Positions 29,576-39,279 of a stretch of 64,000 nucleotides of DNA are shown here, one piece after another. Source of the DNA: Hyphomicrobium denitrificans ATCC 51888 (GTDB lineage: Bacteria; Pseudomonadota; Alphaproteobacteria; Rhizobiales; Hyphomicrobiaceae). Location: the NCBI RefSeq assembly GCF_000143145.1, contig NC_014313.1, forward strand, positions 930,001-994,000, read 5' to 3'. A model generated the notes under the pieces. The model was not told the origin of the DNA. It was given only the letters and a program-made list of their open reading frames with translations, and did no database searches. A program made the position numbers and the translations under genes. How positions within the stretch are numbered: position 1 is the first letter of the stretch; each line of letters opens with the position of its first letter.

Positions 29576-30228
29576 TAGTCCCTGGTGCCGCCATGAGGGT
29601 GATCCCGGTTTGCTTTGATCTCCTCCAGGCGCACCGCGATCCTAACGAGATCGGCGATATTGCGAGCTCCCGTCCGTTCCATCACCCAGGCCCGATACGT
29701 TTCGACGGTGCGCGGACTGATTTTGAGCGCAAGCGCAATTTCCTTGTTCGAGTGTCCCTTGACAGCCAAATCCATGACTTGCCGCTGGCGATCCGAAAGC
29801 TCGTTGATGCGTGCCGCGAGACGCATCTTCTCCTGATCTTGATTGCGCTGACTTTCTGCTTCTCCGATTGCCGAAGAAATGCTCTCGATCAAACGATCAG
29901 GGGAGAAAGGCTTTTCGATGAAATCGTGTGCGCCGGCCTTAAGGGCGGAAACAGCCATGGCAACGTCGCCATGGCCCGTAATCAGGACAAGGGGGACCAT
30001 CGGCCATTTCTTGGCGAGCTCTTTCTGCAGCTCCAAACCCGTCATGCCCGGCATACGGATGTCGCAAACGACGCACGACGGGAGCTGTTCGCCCTGTAAT
30101 GCAGAAAGAAATTTCTCGGCAGAGGAAAATGCATAAACGCCGTATCCGCGATTGCTGAGCATTAGAGACAAGGAATCTCGAACCGGCTCGTCGTCATCTA
30201 TGATTGCGATTGCCGAGGCTAAGGTCAC
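29572..30228 (-). CDS. FixJ-like response regulator
   Basis: The 218-residue protein has a receiver domain with acidic pocket D11-D13, phosphorylation Asp in VVCDIRMPG (about D56), the switch Thr in LITGHGD and Lys in IEKPF. It is followed by a LuxR/NarL helix-turn-helix (LSDRQRQVMDLAVKGHSNKEIA, HTVETYRAWVME-like). Architecture and spacing are those of FixJ. The start is GTG 30228, overlapping the kinase stop by four bases (GTGA), so the two are translationally coupled. Likely targets are the divergent RND efflux operon and perhaps its own operon, given the inverted repeats at 31946-31970 and 32089-32103. Confidence 0.92.
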   Translation of the reverse strand: MTLASAIAIIDDDEPVRDSLSLMLSNRGYGVYAFSSAEKFLSALQGEQLPSCVVCDIRMPGMTGLELQKELAKKWPMVPLVLITGHGDVAMAVSALKAGAHDFIEKPFSPDRLIESISSAIGEAESQRNQDQEKMRLAARINELSDRQRQVMDLAVKGHSNKEIALALKISPRTVETYRAWVMERTGARNIADLVRIAVRLEEIKANRDHPHGGTRDY

Positions 30229-31865
30229 TGCACCATCTCCCTTGGAAATGAATTCAACCGAATACGAACGAGGGCGCCTTTACCGTCGTTTTCCAGAAGA
30301 AGCTCGCCACCATGTCCTTCGACGATCGTTCGGCTGAGCGAGAGGCCCACCCCTAAGCCGTCCTTTTTGCTCGAAGAGCGGATGCCGCCTTTTCGAAGAT
30401 CAAAGCCCGTTGGAAATCCAGGCCCGCTGTCCTGAATTCGAATTTCGATACGGTTGCCGTCGATATTACTGGCACTGACGTTGATCAATCTCTCTTTCGA
30501 TGGATCGTTGTCGCTCATCGCATCGACTGCGTTCGACATGATGTTCATCAGGACCTGCTCGATCTGGAGGCGATCGACTGCGGCATTACGTATGTCGCGG
30601 GGAATTGCGACCTTTACGGACGCGCCCGTGCGTTGGAGATTGGGCTCCAAAAGATCAAGCGCTTCCCGAATGAGCAGATGCGGGTTCTGCTCGCCGATCT
30701 GCCTGCGGCCGAGCCTTATAAAATCGCGAAGATTTCGAACCACCGCCGCCGTTCGGTCGACTTGGCTTGCCATCTTTGATGCCGCTTCGATCGCGATCGC
30801 GCGGTTGCCTTCGCCTTTTGTCAGATATTCCTGAACCAGACGCGCGTAGCTTGAAATAGCGGTCAACGGCTGATTGATCTCATGCGCGATGGCAGTTGTG
30901 ACTTCGCTGGCGCTCCCCAACCGGAAAATTTGGGAGACCGATTCCTGATTGAGCCGCAACTCCTGTTCGAAGCGGCGCCGGTCCGTTACGAGGCCGCCGA
31001 TGGCGAGACCTGTGAATGCAAGTATGAGCATCAAGGACTGATAGGTCGTCACACCTGCGAGTTGCGGGCCTGAAATGAGCAGCGCGATGATGAGGCCCAC
31101 CTCAGTCGCAAGAAGCCCGTAAGTCGCGCCCTTCAGGCCATGTCTGAGCGCGATCCAGATGATGGGAAAGAACATCACATTGAATAGGCGGAAGTGGGGA
31201 AGGCTCGAAAACCCAAACGCCAAACCAAGAGCCGCCAAAATCGCGAGACCCTGCATGCCCGCTTCGAGGGTCGGTCTTGGAGCGCCGCCCGTATTTGCGA
31301 GAATCAGAAGAAACGGCGTGATGATCGATATGCCGATCAGGTCGCCGATCGCATACCTGAAAATATTGTAAGGAATCTCGGCGGGGGTCAGAACACCCGA
31401 GATGGAAAGGAGCATCACGGAGGCGGATGCGACGAGTGCAGCGCTGACGATGGCGATTGCCTCAAGCGCAAGAATGTCCCGCAGCGACGCAAGCTTGATG
31501 TCGAATTGCCACCGCGACTGCTGGATCCAGTTGAGCGCCGCGGCATATCCACCGCCGACGATGACGGGCGACAGCAACTGGACGGAAAGCGGAAGGTTGC
31601 TGTGCAGTATTAGATTCGACGCGGCGACCGCGAGCACGAGATACAGCCAGAATTGGCGTCTAAATATGAGGAAAACCGCGAAAGTCAGGCCCGTTTCCGG
31701 GCTCCAAGGCACGATGCCGAACGACGGTGTTGAAGAGACGATGCTCAACCAGCCAAGCGCGACGTAGGCGACAACGTAGGCGGAGCCGATCAGCCATATC
31801 GGAATAGCTTGCATACGGGCCATGCGATTCGCATGCGTTCTTTCAGTTACGATCACTTGCGACAT
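30225..31865 (-). CDS. MASE1-domain sensor histidine kinase, FixL-like output
   Basis: This protein has 546 residues from ATG 31865, chosen for AGGAAAAG six bases upstream; the open frame to 32045 adds no conserved sequence. The first 290 residues form eight or so membrane helices of the MASE1 type (PWSPETGLTFAVFLIF and so on), an integral-membrane sensor with unknown ligand. The HisKA H-box is AHEINQPLTAISSYARL, the N-box NIMSNAVDAMSD, and the G-boxes DSGPGFP and GLGVGLSLSRTIVEGHGG. There is no PAS or heme domain, so oxygen sensing as in FixL is not supported. It pairs with the overlapping FixJ-like gene. Confidence 0.9.
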   Translation of the reverse strand: MSQVIVTERTHANRMARMQAIPIWLIGSAYVVAYVALGWLSIVSSTPSFGIVPWSPETGLTFAVFLIFRRQFWLYLVLAVAASNLILHSNLPLSVQLLSPVIVGGGYAAALNWIQQSRWQFDIKLASLRDILALEAIAIVSAALVASASVMLLSISGVLTPAEIPYNIFRYAIGDLIGISIITPFLLILANTGGAPRPTLEAGMQGLAILAALGLAFGFSSLPHFRLFNVMFFPIIWIALRHGLKGATYGLLATEVGLIIALLISGPQLAGVTTYQSLMLILAFTGLAIGGLVTDRRRFEQELRLNQESVSQIFRLGSASEVTTAIAHEINQPLTAISSYARLVQEYLTKGEGNRAIAIEAASKMASQVDRTAAVVRNLRDFIRLGRRQIGEQNPHLLIREALDLLEPNLQRTGASVKVAIPRDIRNAAVDRLQIEQVLMNIMSNAVDAMSDNDPSKERLINVSASNIDGNRIEIRIQDSGPGFPTGFDLRKGGIRSSSKKDGLGVGLSLSRTIVEGHGGELLLENDGKGALVRIRLNSFPREMVQ

Positions 31866-31945
31866 CGTACTTTTCCTACAGTGCCGAGCGAGCCGCCACT
31901 CCGTATGTGACCGGAGGCTTAGCCACGGACGGTACGCCACGCAAG

Positions 31946-31970
31946 CGTACGGCCGGAATTTCCCCGTACG
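31946..31970. promoter_or_regulatory. Candidate operator, CGTACGG inverted repeat
   Basis: CGTACGG (31946-31952) and CCGTACG (31964-31970) form a perfect seven-base inverted repeat with an 11-base spacer that includes AATTTC. It lies about 80 bases upstream of the kinase start and 230 upstream of the RND start. Related CCGTAT/CCGTA repeats occur at 39176 and 39404. A FixJ-like regulator site is a reasonable inference. Confidence 0.4.
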
Positions 31971-32088
31971 ATGATGTCTCGAATATATGCGGGTGCCGCC
32001 ACGCATTTCGCGATGCGCGATGCAACATGACGTGGCTGTAATCAAAGGGCGAAGTCATAGAGAATCCGCGGAATGCGCGATTGCTAGC

Positions 32089-32103
32089 GGGAATAGATTT
32101 CCC
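32089..32103. promoter_or_regulatory. Candidate operator GGGAA-N5-TTCCC
   Basis: GGGAATAGATTTCCC is a perfect five-base inverted repeat around a five-base spacer, 98 bases before the RND start codon. Its position suits a regulator binding near the efflux promoter. No known consensus is matched with certainty. Confidence 0.3.
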
Positions 32104-32201
32104 GAGGTCTCAGCGAGTGCGGCTCAATGCAGTTCTGCACGATGCCCGCATGATTAACGCGCGCGGAGCGGCTCTTGCAGTTGCCGGAGAACGTTGAACG
32201 A

Positions 32202-35200
32202 ATGTCGCTGCCACGCTTTTCTCTTACGCATCCACATTCGGTGGCAGCGATCATTATCCTCGTGTGCCTGCTCGGCTTCGGCGCGGTGTCACGCATGCCG
32301 ACGGATATCTTCCCCGAAATCAACATCCCTGTTGTCAGTGTCGTTTGGACCTACAGCGGGATGAGCGCGGAGGAAATGCAGGATCGCATCCTCATCAAGC
32401 ACGAGAGGCAAATGGCATCTCTCGTCGATGATATTGAGCGCATCGAGGCGAACAGCTACACGGGCGTCGGCGTTATTAAAGTCTACCTTCACGAGGGCGC
32501 GGATGTAAGTCGAGCCATTACGCAGCTTTCGAGTTGCGCGCAGACAGTTCTGAAGAGCATGCCGCGCAATATCACGCCGCCACTTATCGTTCGTTACAGC
32601 GCAACTGATGTTTCTGTCATCCAGCTAAGCCTCGCAAGCCGGTTCTTGCCGGATTCCCGTTTGACGGACCTTGGTCAACAGGTGCTACGGCCTAACCTAG
32701 CGGTCGTGCACGGTGCCCAGGTTCCGTATCCCTACGGAGGCAAGATCCGAGTCATCATGGTGGATCTCAATCCCAACGAATTGCAGGCGCGTGGACTGAC
32801 GCCTGCCGACGTCTCCGATGCGTTGGCGAAGCAGAACATCATTGTTCCGTCGGGCGACGTCAAAGTCGGCGCCAAGGATTATCCGGTAACGATGAACAAT
32901 ACGCCCGAGGCAATTTCGGCGATTTCGAATTTTCCCATCAAGCAGATCGACGGCAAAACGATTTTCGTTCGCGACGTGGCCAATGTTCATGACGGACACC
33001 AAATACAAACGAATTCGGTCAGTCAAAACGGTGCGCCGGGCGCACTCATGCTCGTACGAAAAACGGGCGGAGCGTCGACGCTCGACGTTATCAACGGGGT
33101 CAAGGCGGCCATACCGGATCTGCGCCGCATGATGCCGGACGGCGTCTCGATCAAAACTATTTTCGATCAGTCGATCTTCGTGAAGGCCGCACTCAACAGC
33201 GTTGTAATGGGCGGCTTGATGGCCGCCGGATTGACGGCGTTGATGATCCTTTTGTTTCTCGGCAACTGGCGGCTCACGATCATCATTCTGGCATCGATCC
33301 CACTATCGATCATAGCAGCCTTGCTGATGCTCTACCTCGCGGGGCAGACACTTAATACGATGACGCTCGGCGGGTTTGCGCTGGCGGTCGGCATACTTGT
33401 CGATAACGCGACGGTCGTAATCGAGAATATTGAGCGGCACGTCGGATTGGGCGAGGAACTCGAGGAAGCCATTCTGAACGGAACATCGGAGGTCGGAATT
33501 CCGACGATTCTTTCGACGCTATCGATCGGCGTCGTATTCGTTCCGGTATTTCTGCTTACGGGCACCGCGAAATACCTCTTCTCGCCGCTGTCATTGTCGG
33601 TGATCCTCTCGCTTTTTGCCAGTCTCCTTCTTTCGTTCACCCTCGTTCCGGTGCTCTTCAAATATCTGATGCAGTCACAGGTCGGAAAGCACAGCAGCGT
33701 GCACGCCGATACGAACAAGGGGGCGCGCTTCAATCCTTTCAGCATCATCCATCGTGGCTTTGAGCACGGCTTCACGGCGTTCCGAGAACGCTATCGTAAT
33801 GCCGTTTCGTGGTGCGTAACGAACCCATTGCCGACGACCATATTCTTCGCCGTACTGCTCGGCGTTACAGTGCTTCCGCTGAGAAGCCTCGGAATGGACT
33901 TCTTTCCGCAAATAGACGCGGGGCAAATGAGGCTGCACGTGCGCGCGCCACCCGGAACCCGGATCGAAGATACGCAAAAGTATTTCAGCGAAGTTGAGGA
34001 CGCGATACGCAGGATCGTCGGCAACGATCAGATCGACGTCATTCTGGATAACATCGGATTGCCTTACAGCGGCATCAACATCGCGTTGAGCGATACCGCT
34101 ACGGTCGGACCGATGGACGGCGAGATTTTGGTGTCATTGAAGGAAAAGCACACATCGACGCCCGCTCACATTGCTGAACTCCGCCGCAAACTGCCCCGTC
34201 TCTTTCCCGAGCTTCAGTTCTTTTTTCAACCGGCCGACATTGTCAATCAGGTATTGAATTTCGGTCAGCCGGCACCGATCGACGTTCGCGTCTCGGGACG
34301 CGATGCCAATATGACGTTCGCGCTGGCCTCGAAAATTGCACGCGATTTGAGATCTGTGCCGGGCATAGTCGATTCTCACGTCTTTCAGGTGCCGGATGCG
34401 CCCGCCATCAAGGTCGATGTCGACCGGACGAAGGCACGAGATCTCAATCTCGAGCAACATGGTCTGGCAAATGATGTGCTTGTCACCCTCAATTCAAGCG
34501 CACAGGTCTCCCCGAATTTCTGGCTGAACCCACACAATAACGTCAGTTATCCGCTCGTCGTCCAAACGCCGGCATATCGCGTCAAATCGACGAAAGACCT
34601 GTGGACGCTTCCAGTAACGGCTCCTGGAGACAAAGATTCCCAACTGCTGATGAACGTCGCGAAGTTCGGACGAACGAAAGTGCCGATGGTCGTGTCTCAG
34701 CTCAACATCGCGCCCGTGTTCGATGTGGACGCGGACGTCCAGGGCAGCGATCTCGCTTCTGCAGCGGATTCCATCGATAAGCTTCTCGCGAAGGACCGAC
34801 CTGACGCTTCAAGCGGCATCAAGGTAACCCTCAGCGGACAGATCGAGACGATGCGAGAGAGCTTCACGGGACTTTTTGGAGGCATGGGGCTCGCGATTGT
34901 CCTCGTCTTCCTGCTTCTCGTGATTAACTTCCAAAGCTGGCTCGATCCGCTCATCGTTCTTATGGCTGTTCCGTTCGCACTCGCCGGCATCATATGGATG
35001 CTCTTGATTACCGGCACGCATATCAGCGTTCCGGCCCTTATGGGCAGCCTGATGTGCATAGGGCTGACCACGGCCAATGGCATCCTGGTCTTGACCTTCG
35101 CAAACCAGCAAGCGGAACTGGGCGTCGATCCGATGCACGCGGCCATAGAGGCCGGCTACACTCGCCTGAGGCCAGTCCTGATGACGGCCGGCGCCATGAT

Positions 35201-35396
35201 CCTCGGTATGATTCCGATGGCATTGGGTGTCGGTGAAGGCGGTGAGCAGAACGCGCCCCTTGCCCGAGCGGTCATCGGCGGTCTTTTGCTGGCGACAGTC
35301 GCAACGTTGATCTTTGTTCCCACCCTATACCGGCTTCTGCGCCGCGACACTTCTCGGAAAACCGAACACCGGAGGCTGCCCCTTGCGCATGCTTAG
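32202..35396 (+). CDS. RND-family efflux permease
   Basis: This protein has 1064 residues from ATG 32202 with GGAGA upstream (TTG 32175 is also in frame). It has the AcrB-type duplicated fold: an N-terminal membrane helix, a large periplasmic loop, helices 2-6 (from about residue 335), a second loop and helices 8-12. In helix 4 the proton-relay motif reads GILVDNATVVIENIERH, with Asp-Asn where most HAE pumps have Asp-Asp, so this belongs to a distinct RND subgroup. The stop overlaps the next gene by eight bases. It forms an operon with its adaptor and outer-membrane factor, and the divergent two-component system probably controls it. The substrate is not predictable. Confidence 0.93.
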   Translation: MSLPRFSLTHPHSVAAIIILVCLLGFGAVSRMPTDIFPEINIPVVSVVWTYSGMSAEEMQDRILIKHERQMASLVDDIERIEANSYTGVGVIKVYLHEGADVSRAITQLSSCAQTVLKSMPRNITPPLIVRYSATDVSVIQLSLASRFLPDSRLTDLGQQVLRPNLAVVHGAQVPYPYGGKIRVIMVDLNPNELQARGLTPADVSDALAKQNIIVPSGDVKVGAKDYPVTMNNTPEAISAISNFPIKQIDGKTIFVRDVANVHDGHQIQTNSVSQNGAPGALMLVRKTGGASTLDVINGVKAAIPDLRRMMPDGVSIKTIFDQSIFVKAALNSVVMGGLMAAGLTALMILLFLGNWRLTIIILASIPLSIIAALLMLYLAGQTLNTMTLGGFALAVGILVDNATVVIENIERHVGLGEELEEAILNGTSEVGIPTILSTLSIGVVFVPVFLLTGTAKYLFSPLSLSVILSLFASLLLSFTLVPVLFKYLMQSQVGKHSSVHADTNKGARFNPFSIIHRGFEHGFTAFRERYRNAVSWCVTNPLPTTIFFAVLLGVTVLPLRSLGMDFFPQIDAGQMRLHVRAPPGTRIEDTQKYFSEVEDAIRRIVGNDQIDVILDNIGLPYSGINIALSDTATVGPMDGEILVSLKEKHTSTPAHIAELRRKLPRLFPELQFFFQPADIVNQVLNFGQPAPIDVRVSGRDANMTFALASKIARDLRSVPGIVDSHVFQVPDAPAIKVDVDRTKARDLNLEQHGLANDVLVTLNSSAQVSPNFWLNPHNNVSYPLVVQTPAYRVKSTKDLWTLPVTAPGDKDSQLLMNVAKFGRTKVPMVVSQLNIAPVFDVDADVQGSDLASAADSIDKLLAKDRPDASSGIKVTLSGQIETMRESFTGLFGGMGLAIVLVFLLLVINFQSWLDPLIVLMAVPFALAGIIWMLLITGTHISVPALMGSLMCIGLTTANGILVLTFANQQAELGVDPMHAAIEAGYTRLRPVLMTAGAMILGMIPMALGVGEGGEQNAPLARAVIGGLLLATVATLIFVPTLYRLLRRDTSRKTEHRRLPLAHA

Positions 35397-36705
35397 AAAA
35401 GGCGAGACGTCCGCCAACGCCACTCAATCGGAAGCTTCAGAAGCGGATCCACTCGCGCCTGCGGATTTTCCGCCGAAAGACTGCCTCGCAAATGTGGCGG
35501 CGCAGGCATATCCGAAATCGACCGGGCGCTGGATGATGTTGACAGCGCTTGTCATCGTGTTCGGTTTGACAACAGCATTCTTCGAAGTCAGCCGCATCAA
35601 GGCGCGTGAGACGGATACTCTCGAACAGGAAACGCGAAAAGCCGCCTCGACGGTGCCTTTGGTTGATGTGGCGACTGCGAATGCAGGCCCGACATTCAAA
35701 TCGCTTGTTCTTCCCGGGGATACCGCCGCTTGGTACCGAACGACGCTCTACTCGCGGGTCAACGGCTATCTTGCCGATTGGAAGGTCGACATCGGAGACC
35801 GGGTGAAGAAGGGCCAACTGCTGGCAACAATCGAGACGCCCGATCTTGATGCCCAGTTGGTTGCAGCGCGCGCCGAATTGGAAGCCGCAAAAGCGGAGGC
35901 CAAGGTCCGTCACGCCGATGCCGACTTTGCAAGAAGCAGCTATGATCGCTGGCGTGATTCGCCGAAGGGCGTCGTTTCAGACCAAGAACGTGAAGAGAAG
36001 AAGGCCGCGAACGACAGCAGCATCGCCAAGCTCAATGCCGCGACGGCGCAAGTCGCCGTCGACCAAGCAAAGGTTGATGGTCTGATGACTCTTACACAGT
36101 ATAAGAACGTCACGGCGCCATTCGACGGCATCATCACAGAGCGCCGCGTCGATCCCGGGGACTTGGTGACCGCAGGAAGCTCGGCGAGCACGTCGCCCCT
36201 CTTCGTCATCCAGCAGACGGATCGGATTCGCATCTTTTCGCGAGTTCCGCAGGACGTGGCCGAGCGACTTTCCATCGGATCAACTGTCAAGGTCATGACA
36301 GCCGATGGAGCGGACCGCGCTTACGAGGGCAAGATTGCGCGGACGACGGCCTCCGTCGATCCGCACGCGCGGACAATGCTCATTGAAGTGGTCTTGCCGA
36401 ATACGAATTATGCTCTTTCGCCGGGCATGTACGTCCGCACCGAATTCCAGGTAGCGCAAGCGCCGAGTATCGAAGTACCGGCTGCGGCAATCCTATTTCG
36501 CACCAAGGGACCGCAGGTCGCCATCGTCAAAGATGGAAAGATCACGTTCGAGAACGTGATCATTGCAAGCGATGACGGCGATAACGTCGAACTCGCTTCA
36601 GGCACCATCAAAGTCGGAGATCGCGTGGCGCTCAACATCAATAGCCAAATTTCGGATGGCGACAAAATCGCGATCAACAACGACACGCCCAAGGCTCAGA
36701 GCTGA
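35389..36705 (+). CDS. RND efflux periplasmic adaptor (membrane-fusion protein)
   Basis: This protein has 438 residues from ATG 35389, which overlaps the RND stop; the frame to 35314 is an extension inside the upstream gene. An N-terminal membrane anchor (WMMLTALVIVFGLTTAFF, near 45-62) is followed by the biotinyl-lipoyl-like half (VNGYLADWKVDIGDRVKKGQLLATIE), a coiled-coil hairpin (VAARAELEAAKAEAKVRHAD), the second lipoyl half (VTAPFDGIITERRVDPGDLV) and beta-barrel/MP domains. It bridges the pump and the outer-membrane channel. The unusual cytoplasmic N-tail of about 40 residues is rich in Ala, Ser and Asp. Confidence 0.93.
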   Translation: MLRKGETSANATQSEASEADPLAPADFPPKDCLANVAAQAYPKSTGRWMMLTALVIVFGLTTAFFEVSRIKARETDTLEQETRKAASTVPLVDVATANAGPTFKSLVLPGDTAAWYRTTLYSRVNGYLADWKVDIGDRVKKGQLLATIETPDLDAQLVAARAELEAAKAEAKVRHADADFARSSYDRWRDSPKGVVSDQEREEKKAANDSSIAKLNAATAQVAVDQAKVDGLMTLTQYKNVTAPFDGIITERRVDPGDLVTAGSSASTSPLFVIQQTDRIRIFSRVPQDVAERLSIGSTVKVMTADGADRAYEGKIARTTASVDPHARTMLIEVVLPNTNYALSPGMYVRTEFQVAQAPSIEVPAAAILFRTKGPQVAIVKDGKITFENVIIASDDGDNVELASGTIKVGDRVALNINSQISDGDKIAINNDTPKAQS

Positions 36706-38237
36706 TGGCGCGTCGGGGGGGACTTAAATTTCTGCTGACGACCCTGGCCGGTGCGCTATCGGGTTGCGCGCTTGGACCGGATTACCTGCTCCCGCGTATC
36801 GGTGCGCCGGGAATGTTCACGACCAGCAGCATCGCCGATCAAGGCGCGGCTCGATCAATCGACCAATCCTCGTCGCCGGAGATCGTCCGTTGGTGGACGC
36901 TCCTGAAGGATCCTCAACTCGGATCGCTCATCGAACGCGCGATCGCCGCCAACCCGGACATCGAGATCGCCGCAAATCACATCCGCGCTGCTCGCGCGAA
37001 TGAAGTCGCGGTCCGCGGTCTCGCCCTGCCCCTCTTTGAGGCCAATGCAGCGGCCGCTCGCGGCACGGGTACAAATTCGACAAAAGGGCGCGTCGCCGGC
37101 CCGCTCAACGCAGCGACGAATACCGCCGGTCTCAAAGAAATCACGCACGTCGCCGGGTTTGACGCCGGCTGGGAGCTCGACTTTTTCGGCAAAGACAGGC
37201 GCGCGTATGAGGCGGCCCAATACTCGACGGACGTTGCGATCGAGCAACGACACGCCGTTCTGGTCTCTGTTGTTGCGGAAGTCGCCAAAGCCTATATCGA
37301 GACGCGAGGCGTTCAGGCCAAGATCAAAGCCTCGAAAGAGAACGTTGCGCGCGCGCAGAGAACGTACGATCTGATGAAGACGCGTTTTGATCGCGGCTTG
37401 ACAAACGAGCTGGACTTCAAGCTTGCGTCGCGTCAGCTAGCCACGCTCAAGGCGCAGCTCGCGCCGCTTTCTGCCGTTGAATACGCCGGCTGTGCACGCA
37501 TCGCCGTTCTCCTCGGTACTTATTCCGGCGGCATTTGCCAGGAGCTCAAGAGTGTCAATAGAATTCCGGCCACTCCTGATCACCTGAAGACAGGTTTGCC
37601 TGTCGACGTGATCCGCAGGCGGCCTGACGTGCGGGCGGCAGAGCGTCAGCTCGCCGTCGAGACGGCTAGGATCGGCGTCGCCGTTGCAGATCTATTCCCG
37701 CGCTTGCAGATTACGGCTGGTGGCGGCCTCCAAGGACAGGGCCTCGGTGTCGTGCCGGTGGTGACCAAGAGCATCTACTCCGTCGGACCGTCGGTCTATT
37801 GGCCGCTCCTTGATTTCGGTACGCTCGACTCCCTCGTGCACATCCAACAACTGCAGGCCGATGCGCAGTATTTGACCTACAAGCGCGTGATCATCTCGAG
37901 CATCGAAGAGATTAACGTCGCGCTGTCACGATATCGGGCCGCGATGGAGACGCTCCAATCGCTCGCCAAGGCCGTCAAGGAAAGCAAGGGTGCAGTCGAT
38001 CTTTCGACCGCGCGTTACGATCGAGGCGTCACGGATTCCTTATACGTGCTCGATGCCGAACGCCAAGACGATGAGCTTGAGCTTCAATATCTCCAGGCGA
38101 AGGCCGATGCGGCGATTGCCTTCGTTGCAGTTTACAAAGCTCTTGGAGGTGGCTGGGAAATGTTTGATCAGGACTTGCCGGCGCCTCACGCTCTTCCGGC
38201 GGTTCTCGCGGCCTACGAACATTTGCACGACCGATGA
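36705..38237 (+). CDS. Outer-membrane efflux lipoprotein, NodT/TolC family
   Basis: The 510-residue protein starts at ATG 36705, overlapping the adaptor stop (TGATG). The N-terminus is a lipoprotein signal with lipobox LSGC near residue 21, followed by ALGPDYLLPR, the typical start of NodT-type factors. Two OEP repeats carry the long helices (about 90-290 and 300-480), with RRRPDVRAAERQLAVETARIGVAVADLFPRL as the family signature in the second repeat. It supplies the exit duct for the RND pump of the same operon. The C-terminus ends soon after GGGWEMFDQ. Confidence 0.93.
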   Translation: MARRGGLKFLLTTLAGALSGCALGPDYLLPRIGAPGMFTTSSIADQGAARSIDQSSSPEIVRWWTLLKDPQLGSLIERAIAANPDIEIAANHIRAARANEVAVRGLALPLFEANAAAARGTGTNSTKGRVAGPLNAATNTAGLKEITHVAGFDAGWELDFFGKDRRAYEAAQYSTDVAIEQRHAVLVSVVAEVAKAYIETRGVQAKIKASKENVARAQRTYDLMKTRFDRGLTNELDFKLASRQLATLKAQLAPLSAVEYAGCARIAVLLGTYSGGICQELKSVNRIPATPDHLKTGLPVDVIRRRPDVRAAERQLAVETARIGVAVADLFPRLQITAGGGLQGQGLGVVPVVTKSIYSVGPSVYWPLLDFGTLDSLVHIQQLQADAQYLTYKRVIISSIEEINVALSRYRAAMETLQSLAKAVKESKGAVDLSTARYDRGVTDSLYVLDAERQDDELELQYLQAKADAAIAFVAVYKALGGGWEMFDQDLPAPHALPAVLAAYEHLHDR

Positions 38238-38279
38238 AGAACGTGCGCGTCTGCGCTGTTTCCCGCAATGGGCAACAAA

Positions 38280-39059
38280 TTACTTCGAGGTCGTTACGAT
38301 TGATGAGCTCGGCGATTGAAGTAGAGCGCCTCGTGCTCTCTCAAGAGTGAGTTTGTCGGCGATTGCGGCGTTGTTCATTGGATCGACTTCGAGAACATGA
38401 TCAAAATCGGCTTCGGCGCTCTGCACATCGCCGGCAGCCGCACGCGCATTTCCGCGAGCGATGTAAGCGCTCAGAAACTTTCCGTCGAGAGCGATCGTCC
38501 GATTATAGTCACTGATCGCGTCCTTGCGGCGGCCGAGCGCCTTGAAAGCATTTCCCCGATTGAAATACAGCCGCGGCTCATTGGGCGAAATCTCAAGCGC
38601 GCGATTATAGTTGGTAATTGCCCCATCGAAATCACCCTCGGCCTCGTAGATATTCGCTAGGTTATTGTAAGCGCGGGTGGCGAGCGGGTCGATGTTGATC
38701 GCTTTGCGGTAGTCCGCTATCGCGCGCTCGTAATCTCGCTCCGAAGCAAATGCGATCGCGCGGGCTTCGTAGGCATCGGCGTCTTGAGGTGCAAGCGCGA
38801 TCGCCGTATTGAAGTCGGAGATAGCCTTTCCAAGATCATTCGTCGCGAAATAGGCGAGACCGCGATTGATATAGGCAATCTTGACCTTCGTGGAATCTGA
38901 AGCGCCGCTCTCGATCACCACTGTGCACGCAAAGACATGCTGTGCTGGTGTCGGCGCATCGGCACACGGGTCGGCACGTTGGGTAACTGCGGTAGCCGGA
39001 GATAAACTGACTCCGGCAAGTATCGCGAAAACGCTCGCCGATGTGCGCAACAAATGCAT
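38280..39059 (-). CDS. Periplasmic TPR-repeat protein
   Basis: The 259-residue protein has a signal peptide (SVFAILAGVSLSPATA) and a short region with two cysteines (ADPCADAP, VFACTVV) that may form a disulfide. About five TPR units follow from residue 60 (for example AYINRGLAYFATNDLGKAISDFNTAI and AYNNLANIYEAEGDFDGAITNYNRAL). TPRs act as protein-binding scaffolds. It is convergent with the efflux operon, and a CCGTAT palindrome lies upstream at 39176, so it could share regulation with that locus. Partner unknown. Confidence 0.85.
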   Translation of the reverse strand: MHLLRTSASVFAILAGVSLSPATAVTQRADPCADAPTPAQHVFACTVVIESGASDSTKVKIAYINRGLAYFATNDLGKAISDFNTAIALAPQDADAYEARAIAFASERDYERAIADYRKAINIDPLATRAYNNLANIYEAEGDFDGAITNYNRALEISPNEPRLYFNRGNAFKALGRRKDAISDYNRTIALDGKFLSAYIARGNARAAAGDVQSAEADFDHVLEVDPMNNAAIADKLTLERARGALLQSPSSSIVTTSK

Positions 39060-39175
39060 TTCGCATCGTCTCCGATAATATCGCGAGTGATGTCAGACGC
39101 CGGACCGGTTTCGTAAAGGTCCCGAAATCTTCCGCTCCCTAATGGTCCTGCACGGAGCTGTTGGATTTTCAAAGG

Positions 39176-39191
39176 TCCGTATGAATACGGA
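39176..39191. promoter_or_regulatory. Candidate operator, TCCGTAT-GA-ATACGGA palindrome
   Basis: A perfect seven-base inverted repeat with a two-base spacer, 117 bases upstream of the TPR gene start and 89 bases before the small ORF at 39280. A related pair, CCGTA-CAAC-TACGG, is at 39404-39417. Both resemble the CGTACGG repeat at 31946. Confidence 0.4.
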
Positions 39192-39279
39192 GTAGCCTTT
39201 TCCGAGGGCGCGCTACCGATACGACGGGGACCGATCTCTCGCGATATAGCGATACGGCAATAAATATTGGGAGGCGGCC

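Larger units (their letters stand above)
31866..32201. promoter_or_regulatory. Divergent control region between kinase and RND efflux genes
   Basis: The 336-base region separates the minus-strand kinase-regulator operon from the plus-strand efflux operon and must hold both promoters. It carries the CGTACGG...CCGTACG repeat and GGGAATAGATTTCCC described separately. No coding sequence is supported. Confidence 0.5.
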
